NCBI RefSeq assembly: GCF_000247695.1
Contig: NW_004624776.1
Location: 11,075,017-11,139,016 of the forward strand
Length of the DNA stretch: 64,000 nt
From: Heterocephalus glaber
Lineage: Eukaryota; Chordata; Mammalia; Rodentia; Bathyergidae
Reading direction: 5' to 3'
Numbering within the stretch: the first letter of the stretch is position 1; each line of letters starts with the position of its first letter. The notes beneath the pieces are model-generated. The model was not told where the DNA came from and ran no database searches. It worked only from the letters and a program-made list of their open reading frames with translations. A program made the position numbers and the translations under genes. This document shows, one piece after another, positions 23,701 to 35,090 of this stretch.

Positions 23701-24205
23701 CTCTCAACTTGGTTCACATTGGGAATGACTAGGATACGGCAAATGACTATAGTGCCTGATTTTGCAATTTGCCTACATCTCACACTCTCCCATGGATTCA
23801 TCTGGGATCTGCTCCCTCTGGACCCCCATCGCTGTGTATTTTATGGCTATCCTAACAAAGCGGTTGCTTCTCTCCTGTCTCTGGGGAGGTTGTGAGCCCA
23901 GTAAGACAAGGCTTGTGAACATACTTTATCTGGAACGTTCTGCTTTAGTTCTTGCTTCAATTTCTCTTAGCCCCAGCCCAGGTGGGAAAAAGTTCTACAA
24001 CCAGCCAGGAATATGAAACTGGTTGTTTCAACCAGAGACTCATCTGTTATCTTATGCAGGTACCTAGTGTTGGACAACAATCAGCAGGTTTGTCTTAACT
24101 ATGGACTTTAGCTCAGTGATCTCCTAAATAAAGACCTGTAGGGTTTTTCACCATCCTGATCCAATATGTAAAATACTTGTCATTAGCATCAAAATCTTTA
24201 TTAAG
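20725..24205. other. AT-rich intergenic stretch, no gene seen
   Basis: Contains A-runs (22140-22153), a short C-run near 22824-22834 and much AT-rich text. No SINE of the recent family, no coding signature and no RNA gene recognised. Confidence 0.5.
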
Positions 24206-24290
24206 GGCCCGGGGATTTAGCTCAGTGGTTCTGGCGCCTGCCTTGCAAGCACAAGGTCCCGAGTTTGATCCCTGGCACCAAAAAAAAAAA
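24206..24290 (+). repeat. ID-type tRNA-derived SINE with target duplication
   Basis: GGGGATTTAGCTCAGTGGTT, then GCACAAGGTCCCGAGTTTGA and TCCCTGGCACC with an A tail. Flanked by the perfect direct repeat AAATCTTTATTAAG, so a comparatively young insertion. Confidence 0.95.
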
Positions 24291-24548
24291 ATCTTTATTA
24301 AGATCTTTGGGTAAGGATAGTGAGAGATGATCCCTTCCTGGAATGGTCTTGAGTAAAATGATGGGCTCAGTCACAGACTTTTGGTGAGACCAGCTATGTG
24401 TCTAGAAGAATATCATTCATTCAACAAGTTATTGGCTAAATAATGCCTAATCCAAAGGTGAAAACAATCCTCTGAATGTCTGCTCAAAAGAATTAGATAA
24501 ATGACAAAAATAGTTAAAATAAAATTCTTATTTAAATAGTTTCCTCTA

Positions 24549-24663
24549 ACCAGGTGCTGTGGTACATGCCGGTAACGCTACATATTCAGGAGGCTGAGGC
24601 AGGAGAACTGAGTTCTTTAACCTGAGCAACATAACAGTTCTTGTCTATAAATAAATAAAAAAT
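24549..24663 (+). repeat. B1 SINE, diverged
   Basis: AACCAGGTGCTGTGGTACAT, then CAGGAGGCTGAGGCAGGAGA, then an AAATAAATAAAAAA tail. Confidence 0.75.
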
Positions 24664-24666
24664 GTT

Positions 24667-24905
24667 TAATAGCAAAACATTTACTGGTACATTTTAGGCA
24701 TACCTAATGCCAACACGCATCATAAGGGATCTGCACCTGTACGTGGTACCTCCCACCTCTTTTTTCCCCTTCTCCCTTTCCCTCAAGCCCTCTCCCCTCC
24801 CTATATACAAAAGCTTTGTTTCTATTTTTTTCTATTTTTGATTTTTTTCTTGTCCCTTCCTTTCTCCCTCCCTCCTCCCTTATCCCCCTCCCCATAAATC
24901 AATAA
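24667..24905 (-). mobile_element. Possible lineage-specific L1 3' end, inverted
   Basis: Starts ACATTTACTGGTACATTTTA and continues into a C/T-rich tract. The start resembles the end of the window (63893-64000, TTTATTGGTACATTTCCGG). This suggests two antisense L1 3' UTR copies, but family assignment is a guess. Confidence 0.3.
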
Positions 24906-24999
24906 AATTTTTTAAAAACACAAAGTAGTCTTATCCATATTTTGATCAGATTTCATGTCTGAAGATGAAATTATGTGTTGTGTCAACAAGAGCCTAAAT

Positions 25000-27900
25000 T
25001 AAAAGCTCAGGGGAAAACTTTTAATAGAAACTGGAAATTTCTCTAACTTTTGCCCAAACCAGAAAATCTAGGATTTTCGAATGAAAACATTTCCAAGGAC
25101 ATCAGTAATAGCCATAGCTAAGTGTGATTTGATTCCAGCTGATGGGTTCCTATTTTCAAAGATAATCACTCTGATTACTAGGCCCAGCACACAAAAATTC
25201 AATAAGGATGTTGATGCTAATGACAAGTGTTTTACATATTTGGACCAGTATGGTGAAAAAACTTATAGGTCTTTATCAGGCAGGAGATCACTGAGCTAAA
25301 GTCCAAAGGAAAACAATTCGTTTCAGTGAGTTTACAAGATGCACTGTAAGGGTCTCACGTTGTCTGTGTCTGTGGGTATATACTAGGCCTTGCGCTTAGT
25401 ACGATCTCATATACTTGAACTTTATAAAAAAATTAGTAAGGAAGTGTGTTATCCCCAGGTAATAGATGAACAAATGAGCATGTGAAAGTTTTTAAAATGT
25501 TGAATTAATATAGAAGAAATAATTACCAAAAGTTACATAATTGTGTGGTTGAGCTGGAATCATGGCCCAAGTCTCTAGGCTCCCTGTTCACTGAACTGTC
25601 TTTTCTGCCACCTATAGAAGCTTGGGCAACTCCCAAGTGGGCCCTAAGAACCTCCACAGGCTGGCAGGGGCGGGAAAGAAACATGGCCCTGTAACTGTCC
25701 CTTCTGTCATATCCTTTGTCGGAATCCTGGGATTCGGAGTCCAGGAGCATTGTAAGATTTGACTTGAGAGGGTAGGTGGATTCCTCTAACTCTTTGATAA
25801 GGGAACTTTACAAAAGATTGGTTCTTTTTAGAAATGACATTGCTAATTGTAGATGGAGAATTTTACTACTCTGATGGTTTAGGATCATTTGCAAATATTT
25901 ACATACACATGTAACTAATAAGGAGGGGAGAGAAGGAAGGGAGCGAGAAGAGGAGAGAGAAGAGAGAGGAAGAAATGCTTTGTGAAGTGAGGAGGAGCAA
26001 CAGGGAACAAAGTGAGAAAATAAATAGCATTTACTGGTTTCCAGACATTGGAGGGGTACCGCAGGGGCACCAACTCTTTTATACTTTCAAAATACACATT
26101 AATTCTCTCTAATATATTTTATGTTAATCATCACCAAATGAGATGATACTGGCAAAGTTCTTATAACAGTAAATTTTAACTCAAATTTTAACACAATATT
26201 AACTAACATTAACAACTACAGCTAGCATCAATAATTGCAACTACTACTAAAAGTAGTAGTCATGATTCCATTGGGTGTCTGTGATTGGCACTTTCTGTTA
26301 TGGGCCCGTGCCTGGACTATAAATGGTACAAGGACTTTAACTGTCTTGGCCTTCATAATGCTTACAGTCTCCTGGAGAGACATGATTTGAGCAGAGAGGC
26401 ATGGAAGGAGACAGTAGCGCCTGGCGGGCAAGATCCATCGGGTGGATCTCTTCCCGGTCCCAGGTGCAACAAGGTCACAGTAGTGACTTGAAATCAACCA
26501 CAGTGGAAATGTTTATACTGTAGGAATGGCCAACACCACAGATGAAGGCTAATTTTTCCCGTAAAAGTCTGCTTGTTGACATTGACCATTACTTTCAGAG
26601 GTGAGAAAATGTTTGAACTTGTCTTTGTAGGTGGAGAATGATTACTCAGATGTTTGGGACTCATCTGCTCAGGTACTCCATCCTCTTTGCCATTTTTCTG
26701 TCCATCTTGGAACGCTTTTCACCTCCTGGCTCTGAAGAAGCAAATAAACCATAGAGGCCAATCTTTCCAGTGACCAGCACTCCCTTTCCCATCCCTGCCA
26801 AGTCCAAGCTAAAGTGTCCATCTCTAATCCTGCCTGCTGGCATCAAATCAAATGAATAAAAGTGGTAATGGACTGTTCTGAGGTCTGACTAAAAAAAAAA
26901 AAAAAAAAAGCTGATACAAGTCCAGCATTGTGGGCAGGAAAATTTTCCCTATGCTGGATATTTTCCTGTTCAACATAAGTTATCAAAATTAATAAAATCA
27001 TAATGGTCCTTCAGGGTAACTGGATGTATTGTTTTCCAGTAAAAGAAAAAGACTGGGAGTCTATACTCCGTTAATTTCATTTTCTTCTTGCTATAATTGT
27101 ATAAACTGCCTTTAAAACAATTATTGAACATTTAAGGAGTTATAGAAAGACATTCATTATCCAAATAAGACACTACTGCTTTTTGTAAGTACATGCAAAG
27201 TCTTGCATATAAATACAAGGACAGGATGCCACAGTTATAGCCATGAAATGTTTATCATATATCCTTTGACCGAGGATTTTGAGCCAGCTGGAGTGTCTGG
27301 TAAGATTACTAAAATGTTCTCGGTAACTCCCTACATTTGACTTTGGCACCTTTTTAAAAGTCAAAAGAGGCATTTGCAAGGAGCCATAAAAAGCCATTAC
27401 ATAAGCAGAACAATTGCGGCTTCTTAGCATCTGGGGAAGGCAACACATCTGTCTTCTGTCTATTTCTTCCCTAAATGTCTCCCTGAATCAACTTTTATGG
27501 GGCTGGAGGAGGCAGCAGGGTGTTGTAAATATCCCATTCTACTTGAATCCGAGAGTTAATAATGCCCCCTGCGACTATAAACACAAGATGCTGCATTCAG
27601 GGGAGAGGTGCATGCAAGGAAGCAGAGATCTTTGTGACAGTGGTCTCAGGGTGGGCCACAGGCCAGCTAATCACATTACCGTGAGAGCCAAGAGGTGGCT
27701 GCAGACAGTGAAATAAAGAGGAAGGGAAAGCAAAACTAATCGCATTGAAAGGAAACCTCCGATGGACACTGCCTGTACACAGCTTCTTAAAATCTCTGTT
27801 TTTCCAGGACTGCATCACCTGGGCAGCCTCCAGGTCCTGGGGCATTTTTCAGAGTTTCATCTACTCCTTCCAAATGCTGGAGCCACCTGAGTGCAAACAG

Positions 27901-28590
27901 ACTTACTCTTAAAAAAAAAAAGACATCACTCCTCTCCCACAAAGACCCTCCTGCAAATGCTGTTTTCCTTCATTATGCTACTTTCAGTTAGCTATTCCTT
28001 AACTTTCTCAGAGCGATCTATTCCTGCAAAGACTTCAGGGAAAGTCCCACCTCGAGTGTATTCTGCAACTTTGAGGAAGAAATTGGAACGAAATCTGAGG
28101 AAATTCACTAGATGGGCAGTTTTCAAAGAGGTTCAAAGATTGTTGGAGAACCAGAGGATCCCCACAGTTCTTCTTTTCCTAACTGGGCATCATTCCAACC
28201 CAGACAACCTAGTCCCACTAACGTAAGGAGGTGTGAAAACCCAGCTGTTAAAGAGACTGACAAACTAGAAAGCAAAGACATTAAAAGAGATTTGCAAAAT
28301 TAAAAAGCAATGCTACTCTTTACCATTTTGTTGTTTTGGAAAACATTTTTTAATAAAAATGTGTGTGAACATATAAAGGATTTATTAGCATTTTAAGTGA
28401 ATTAATAAATATTTTTCAATTCCTCCATTTTGTTTCTAAGATGGCAAATACAAGTAGATGAAACCAAAACAAAAGTTCTTTAGAGGTCTCATTAACTTTT
28501 AGGAGAGTAAAGAATTGCTGAAAACAAAATGTTTCCAAACAGCTCCTTTAGAAAGATGTGAAAACGTCCCATTGTAAACATTATTAATTG
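25000..28590. other. Mostly unique stretch
   Basis: Contains a purine-rich tract (25920-25977), weak MIR/L2-like traces near 25390-25570 and 26280-26400, and a 20-base A-run at 26890-26909. One open frame near the end (27957-28229) is listed separately. No other coding signal or RNA gene seen. Confidence 0.45.
27957..28229 (+). CDS. Speculative 90-codon ORF with signal-peptide-like start
   Basis: I do not recognise this frame. From the internal ATG it begins MLFSFIMLLSVSYSLTFS, a hydrophobic stretch shaped like a signal peptide. A strongly basic, helix-prone middle follows (LRKKLERNLRKF, then EVQRLLENQR) and a short C-terminus ending LVPLT. An AATAAA lies at 28352-28357, about 120 bases past the stop, and no known repeat covers it. 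Against it: weak start context (CAAATGC), short length, no known family, and the frame opens further upstream through a poly-lysine stretch. Most likely chance or an old exon remnant. Confidence 0.12.
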
Positions 28591-28598
28591 CTCTAGGC

Positions 28599-28931
28599 CA
28601 GTGGTGGTGAACCTATGGCACGTGTCCCATAGCGGGCATGCAGAGCCCTCTCTGTTGGCACGTGACCCGAATTGCTCCAGCATCGCCTCAGTAATCGAGC
28701 GTAGGATAACAGCACAAAAGCAGCCAAATGCAGACTTTTACCTTTCAATAAAAAGCTGTTTGTATCATTGAAAGTTTTTCTCTTAGGACTAAAGTTGTTA
28801 ATGTATGAATTGTTTTTTCTAAACTAAAACCTCAGTATTCAGGTTTAATTGCAGTGTTGGCACTTTGTGATAAGTAAGTGGGTTTGGGGTTGCAATTTGG
28901 GCACTTGTCTCTGAAAGGTTCACTGTCACTG
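28599..28931 (+). mobile_element. Nonautonomous hAT transposon (333 bp) with 8-bp target duplication
   Basis: The left end CAGTGGTGGTGAACCT and the reverse complement of the right end (CAGTGACAGTGAACCT) agree at 13 of 16 positions. The flanks are CTCTAGGC and CTCTAGAC, an 8-bp target duplication with one mismatch, diagnostic of hAT elements. The interior carries GCAGAGCCCTCTCTGTTGGC and GTTGGCACTTTGTGATAAGT and has no transposase. It resembles the short hAT families that occur patchily across vertebrates; I cannot name the family. Confidence 0.85.
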
Positions 28932-29214
28932 CTCTAGACCTTAATTTTGAAGACCAGGGACTGATTTGCACCTTTGGACAATGATAAGAATCTTCCTCAC
29001 ACTGCTCATCAGACCTTCTAAGGCCGAATTCTTAAATTAGTCTTTGATCAAAGAGACATGATATTCCAAGAATGAACTGAAATCCAGTGAGTCCAAAAAG
29101 GGCAAGTAGTCAAGGTAAGTCATTTACCTTACAGAAAGGCCCTTTTCTCGGTAGCCACTTCCTACCAGCCTCGGCCCCTCCTGAACCCCCCACCCCCAAT
29201 TACTAGTCTGTTCT

Positions 29215-29830
29215 CCATATCTAGAGTGTGGTCACTTCAGGAATATTATGTGAGCGCAGTCCTGTGGCATGCAGCCTTTTGGGATTAGCTTCTTTCACTC
29301 AGCGTCAGTCACTGGAGGCTCATCCTAATTGTTGCATGTATCAGCAGCTTATTCTTCTTTATTCCTGAGTAGTATTCCATGGTCCACAGTCTCAGAAAAA
29401 TCAAGATATGTTAAGTACATGTCCCTATTCCCTAAGATGAATGTAAATATTGCAAATATATACTAATAAAAATTTTTTAAGAAAAAAAAAGAAGTACCAT
29501 ATTTTCCCACGTTATGCTGATTGCAGTTTTCTGCCATTACCCATGAAGCTGCTGTAAACATTCATCTGGTGTTTTTATGTGAACATAAGTCTATTAATAT
29601 TCAAGAGTGTGGCTTCTAGGTCATACAGCAACTGGAGTTTAGCTTTTTAAGAAACTGCCAGGATGTTTTCCATAGCGGTTCTACTACCTCACATTTCCAC
29701 TAGCAATGTATGAGTGACCCGGTTTCTCTGCTTCCCCACTAACAACAAATGTTTTTCTATTTTAGGTAATTTTTGTATAAGATATGAGAATCAGTTTCTT
29801 TTTCTTCCCCTGATGGTGTCCAATTGATCT
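29215..29830 (-). mobile_element. L1M 3' end, inverted
   Basis: TAGCTTCTTTCACTCAGCGT, then GAGTAGTATTCCATGG, CATGAAGCTGCTGTAAACAT, AAACTGCCAGGATGTTTTCC and TAGCAATGTATGAGTG: the antisense of an old mammalian L1 3' region. About 29385-29495 interrupts it with an unrelated A-tailed insertion. Confidence 0.8.
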
Positions 29831-29839
29831 AATACTGTT

Positions 29840-29928
29840 TTGTTTTTTAATTGTGGTGCTGAGGATCAAACTCAGACCTTAGTACCTGCTAGGCTTATGC
29901 TCAGCCATGAGCTACGTCCTTCCACTCA
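29840..29928 (-). repeat. ID-type SINE, old copy, inverted
   Basis: GTGGTGCTGAGGATCAAACT, then CTTATGCTCAGCCATGAGCT. Confidence 0.65.
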
Positions 29929-30072
29929 AACACCTTTAAAAAAAATAGGGATCCTTCTTTCATTGAATGGCATTGTACCTTTTTCCAAATCCTATTGAGC
30001 ATATTTGTATGTGTCTATTCCTGGGTTCTCTATTTTGTTCTATTAATCTAGGTGTTTATTCCTCCACCAGTA

Positions 30073-30399
30073 CAACGGTCCCCCTTACCTGTGGGTGCTG
30101 TGCTCCAAGACCCCTCATGGATGCCTGAAACGGAGTGAACCTCTGTATATGCTGTGTTTTTCCTATATGTACATACATACACGCCTATGATAAACTTGAA
30201 TTTATAAAATAGGCACAGTAAGAAAATAACAATATTAATGCAAAAACAACACTTGTGACAATATATTATAATAAAAGTCATTTAAAATGTCAATTAAATT
30301 GTTTGTTTCTGGAATTTTCCATTTAATATTTTCAGACCACAGTTGGCTTTGAGTAATTGAATCTGCAAAAAGTGAAACCAAAGGAAAGGGCCAACTACT
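30073..30399 (+). mobile_element. Tigger-type nonautonomous DNA transposon
   Basis: Begins after TA with CAACGGTCCCCCTTACCTGT, contains CCAAGACCCCTCATGGATGC and ATTTATAAAATAGGCACAGT, and ends GGAAAGGGCCAACTAC before TA. Typical of the MER44-like Tigger group. Confidence 0.75.
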
Positions 30400-31142
30400 A
30401 TATACCATAAGCTCGCGATTACTGTAGCTGAAGAGTAAGTCAAATCAGGTAGACTGCAACAGATGACGTTTTGAATATTGTCTACTTAAACTCGGTGCCT
30501 AGTCTTGATTTATGGTTGGTATATTAATTGAAGCATCTGCATTTTCTTGTCATTTTGCTTATTATCACAGTTCCCATTTTTTATTGCAGTTCACACTTTC
30601 CACCTGGTTATGCCACTCGACTTTATGCAGATTCTTTCCACTATGCGCACCAGTTTCCCTGCCCATCAAAGGGGAGCAAGCAGCTTGCTTGGTGAAGTCT
30701 GTGCAGACCTTGCGGCCTGTGAGCCTGCCTGCAGTGCCGCCTGGAGCAGCTAGCAGGGCACCAGGCAGGTGATAAAGTGCAACCGCTTCCAGAGTCATTC
30801 TGCCACTTATGCTGGTCATGTGTGGAGTTGTCTCTTGTATTTCTGTACCTTGTTCCCATTTCTCAGACTCACCACAGATACATGATAAGCAAATCTTTTG
30901 TAAGGATAGATGTTGCAGAGGCTAGATGCTGTGTTAATAAATGTAAAATCTAGGAATGCACCCCAAATGAGTTTTCAACCAGCTGAAAGCTGGAGTAATC
31001 TGATTCTTGAAAGGGCTCTCTTACCTGCCTGGAACAGGGCAAAGATGTGGTTCCTGCAATACCAGTGATGTCATTTTACCTCATTACTGAGGAGCATCCC
31101 CTCCGCCTGGCCTCAATACATGTGCCCAACTATAAAAGGGGA

Positions 31143-31205
31143 ATTTTATTTTATTTTATTTTGTGCTAGGCAAGTACTCTACCATTGAGCCACATCCCCA
31201 GCCCA
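31143..31205 (-). repeat. ID-type SINE fragment, inverted
   Basis: (TTTTA)n, then GTGCTAGGCAAGTACTCTAC, then CATTGAGCCACATCCCCAGC. Confidence 0.7.
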
Positions 31206-31579
31206 GAAATTTTATTCTAAGTACAAAAAAAGGCATTGTGGTGGAGAGGGTGGTGGGTATGCTTTTTATTTTTAACCATCTCAGTCTCTCCCCATGGGTA
31301 ATATTATTTTCTTCATTTTATGCTTTCCTTTTACAAGTAATTTCTTAGCCTGGATACACAGATGTATATTTCCAAACTGGTAATTCAGCAAAAAGCACTG
31401 CCATGAGCACATTTAGATATTTTGCTTCCCTGACCTCTCATTTCTCTAATCTTTTATGTAAGCGTGAGCTATGTGGCTCAGCAGTTGGGTAACTTTACAG
31501 ACAATTATGTCCACAGTGGCTGCTTTACAAGTGATATATTTTCATTTATGGGCAATATAAGGGAAAATATGCTTCTCAT

Positions 31580-32250
31580 AATTTTTTAAAAGTGCTTTAT
31601 TAACTTTTAAAATTGTAATCTTTTATATTGGAAAATATAGAACATGTTCAGAAAAATTCATATAAACAAGTGTTCAGTTCAATCAATAATTTGCATTACG
31701 TACCTGTGCAGTTAACAACCAGGCCAATAATTAGGACATTTCCAGGCCCCAGATGTTTTTGTTTTCCATTTCCATTCAGTCCCCCACGCCACCACAGCCA
31801 CTATCCTGTCCCGTGATGATAATGTCCATCACAGCTAACTAAAGCAGTCAATAATTCCTATTTTCCCCTGTGACTACTGTAGCTTTATTTTAACATCTCT
31901 GTATACATCCTTCAGCAACACAGTTTCTAAATAATATATATGTATGTATTCTTTTGCTTTTTTCACCAACATTGCTTTTGTAATACTCATTTGTGTTACT
32001 GGTTGTACCCATGGTTTACTCATCTTAATTGCTGTGTGATTAGCCAAGACATCAATATTCAACAATGGATGGATCCATGTAGCTGCTAATGAACATTTGC
32101 ATAGTTTCCACTATTTGGCTGTTGTGAACAATCTTGTTAACATGCTTTTGTACTTGGGTTCAGATGTACATGAGCACACATTTCCATGAAGTCTATCTCA
32201 AGAACTGGATTTCTGGGTCATAACATCTATATTTTTGCCTTCAGTCAATA
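31580..32250 (-). mobile_element. L1M 3' end, inverted
   Basis: GGATGGATCCATGTAGCTGC, then AATGAACATTTGCATAGTTT, CCACTATTTGGCTGTTGTGA and AACTGGATTTCTGGGTCATA, i.e. an antisense old L1 3' region. The left part (31720-31815) resembles the L1ME variant ending in GCCACTATCCTG. Confidence 0.7.
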
Positions 32251-33149
32251 CAGAGGGTTTTTTTTTTTTCAAAATTACTGTTATCCATTAATATTTAACA
32301 GGGAATACATTGGCCCTGTGTTGAATTTAAAAGAAATCAAAGGGTATGTATTTGTTTCCCTTCTTCCCTAATCCCAGCTACCCAGTTCCATCTGTATTCC
32401 CCCACACACACACACACACAATCTCTTATGGCTCGGGCCTGGTTAGTACTTGGATAGGGGGAGACACAATCTCTTACATTTTTAAAAGGCCTGGGGAAGT
32501 GCTAACTTCTGATAAGCAAAGACTTCAACCTCCCAGTCCCCGAACTGTGAAATCAATAGAGGGTATCAAGCTGCAGGATGGAGTGTAAGTTTTAAACATT
32601 GAACAAAATTCACCTAAGTGCTACAGTATGGAAAGGGCAAAGTAAGAGATCTGTTCTCTACAACCTATAATACTTATTTCTAGAACAAAAACAAAAACAA
32701 AAAACCCACATTGCTTAAATAGAAAAGAAACTCCATAAAAATGCCATTTGTGATATCTTAATTATTTAGTCCTTTGAAACACTTGAGAAATTTCAGGAAT
32801 TAACAGAAGCAAACACTAAGCAAGGTGCTAGGTTAACAGTTATAGTATAAAAAATTTAAACCCAGTTTTTTAGGAACTTACCTGGCTTATAAATCTGAGC
32901 ACACCTATATTGGACCTTAAATCCTATGAAACGATATAGCTCAGTTCCAGGTAAATGTTTAATGGAGAAAATTATCTGCAGATTCCTCTGGGCCCAAGCC
33001 AAGTTAGTGCTCAGAGCCACTACAAGTATTATTCTTTCTGCTCCACCCTTTCTGACTACCAATGGTATGCAAAGCATCCCCTCCTTGCTCAATCTGATAG
33101 GAAAAGCCTTATGTTGATCCATATTTGAAGATCTTAAGAACTTGAATCC

Positions 33150-33440
33150 CTTTCCTCTTGTTTAAACGTTTTATTACGGGAAATTTTAAACATATTCAAA
33201 ATAAGTAGAATGATGACATGAGTCTCAGGTGCCCACTTACAGCTTCAATAATGGTCCATTTAGGCCCAATCCTGTGTTATCAATATCTTCCTCCTCAGCT
33301 CCCCACCCCCGGGATTATTTGGAAGCCAATGTAAATCATGATTTAGTCTGTGACCGCTTCACTGTATGTCTTATAGAACACACAAAATGATGCATCCTTA
33401 ATTCCATCAAATACACGGTCAGTATGGACTGACTTTGATA
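33150..33440. mobile_element. L1ME-like 3' UTR fragment
   Basis: TTTATTACGGGAAATTTTAA, ACATATTCAAAATAAGTAGA, CAGCTTCAATAATGGTCC and GGATTATTTGGAAGCCAATG match the conserved order of this old L1 UTR type. Confidence 0.65.
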
Positions 33441-33555
33441 AAACCCTTTTTAAAAATAATTCTTGTTTTTGTTCGTTTGAATGAAGCTCCAAATGAAATC
33501 CAAGATCCATATATTGCAATAGGGCAAATCCTTCTGAAAATATTTAGTGTAGAGA

Positions 33556-33640
33556 TTTTTTTTTTGGTACCGGGGATCAAACTCAGGACCTTGTGCTTGT
33601 GAGACAGGCAGTGGCCCCACTGGGCTACATCCCTGGCCCT
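33556..33640 (-). repeat. ID-type tRNA-derived SINE with target duplication, inverted
   Basis: T-run, then GGTACCGGGGATCAAACTCA, then CCACTGGGCTACATCCCTGG. Flanked by TAGTGTAGAGATTTTT and TAGTATAGAGATTTTT. Confidence 0.92.
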
Positions 33641-33689
33641 AGTATAGAGATTTTTACACAACCAAGAGAAAAGAACACAACAGGGAGAA

Positions 33690-34750
33690 GGAATAGTCTT
33701 ACCACATATTAGAAGGTATTATAAAGCTTCTAGAATTAAAGCAGTTTAATACTGGCTCAAGAACAGACCAGACAGAAGAGTGGAATAAAAATTCATGAAT
33801 GGGGCTGGGGATTTAGCTCAGTGGTTCCGGCACCTGCCTCAAAAGCGTAAGGTCTCAAGTTTGATCCCCGGTACCAAAAGAAAAAAAAAAAAATCCATGA
33901 ATGTCCCAATTGCATGGGTGAACTTAGTAAAGTGTAAAGAAGACATCTCAAGTCTATTAGCCAGAAATGGGGACACTCCCCATGTTTCAAAACCAGAAGT
34001 GATAAGGGATTGATATATCTGCTTATATAAAACAACAGCAAGATACTTTTTACATGGCATTAAAGTGTAAGAAGACAAAAGACGATTAAGGGAAAATGTT
34101 TTCACTCATATCATAGAAGGTTTTACTACCTTTGGGGAAACAGGTGAGAAATTAGAACAATGCTCACAGGAAATGAACAGCAATTAGCTCTTAATTCTGT
34201 TAGAAGCTTCCCAACCCCATTCATATGGAGAGAAACCCAAAGCAAAATCACACCGAGATGCTTTCTGTTTGGAACACTGAGTAAAAATCCAATACTCTGA
34301 GAACCTCCAATGCAGGTAGGGCTGTGAGCAATCGGACTTTTCATGGAGTTATGACGGGAGGGGAATCAGGCAGTGTCTAGAAAAATCATATATGTGTTTA
34401 CCCTTAGACTCTGTAATTTCCCTTCTATATAGATCTATCCTGAAGGTACACTGGCCAAAAGATGAAAAATATATGCATTGCATGTAATAGTAAAAATGTT
34501 AAAATGATCCAAATGCTCATCAGTAGGGGACTGGTTGAATAAAAGAGCTGTCATGCAGCACAGCTGTGCAAATGAACGTGGAGGGTTTCTCTGCACTAAT
34601 AAGGAGGGCTCTCTAGAATGGACTGTTACTGCAAGAGCAAGTGGAGAAAAGGGTTTACTAGATGCCACTGCTTACTTAAGAAAACAAGGGGACACTCTAA
34701 AAGCATAAATTTTATGGTAAGAAAATTATATCTCAATCAAGCTCTCATAA
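33690..34750 (+). mobile_element. L1 ORF2 end and 3' UTR, decayed
   Basis: GGTATTATAAAGCTTCTAGA, then GTTTAATACTGGCTCAAGAA, is the well-known end of ORF2. Further on CATCAGTAGGGGACTGGTTG and AATAAAAGAGCTGTCATGCA is UTR. An ID SINE (33801-33893) sits inside it. No intact coding remains. Confidence 0.7.
33801..33893 (+). repeat. ID-type tRNA-derived SINE with target duplication
   Basis: GGGGATTTAGCTCAGTGGTT, then CCGGCACCTGCCTCAAAAGC, then ATCCCCGGTACC and an A tail. Flanked by TTCATGAATG and TCCATGAATG. Confidence 0.95.
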
Positions 34751-34786
34751 GGTATCTATAAGCATTTAAAATGGAAGAACAAGTCA

Positions 34787-34874
34787 TATTTTTTTTTCTG
34801 GTACCAGGGATTGAACTCAGGTTGTTGTGCTTGTGAGGCAGGCACAGCACTACTGAGCTAAATCCCTGGCCCAC
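34787..34874 (-). repeat. ID-type tRNA-derived SINE, inverted
   Basis: T-run, then GGTACCAGGGATTGAACTCA, then CTACTGAGCTAAATCCCTGG. Flanks ACAAGTCAT and ACAAATCAT. Confidence 0.92.
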
Positions 34875-34983
34875 AAATCATTTTTAAAATGCTTACTACT
34901 AGAAGGAGGGAGAAAATGAGCTGAGGGATACAAATATTAAAGGTGGATTTTTTTCCAAATATCAAGTTTTTGAACACGCGCAC

Positions 34984-35090
34984 GTGTGTGTGTGTGTGTG
35001 TGTGTTTGCTGAGCATCAAACCCAGGGCCTCACCGTAACAGACAAGTGCTCAAGTGCTCTCCCACTGAGCCACACTGCCAGCTCTGAGCC
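34984..35090 (-). repeat. (GT)n followed by old ID-type SINE, inverted
   Basis: About 11 GT units (34984-35006), then TTTGCTGAGCATCAAACCCA and CTCTCCCACTGAGCCACACT. Confidence 0.75.
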
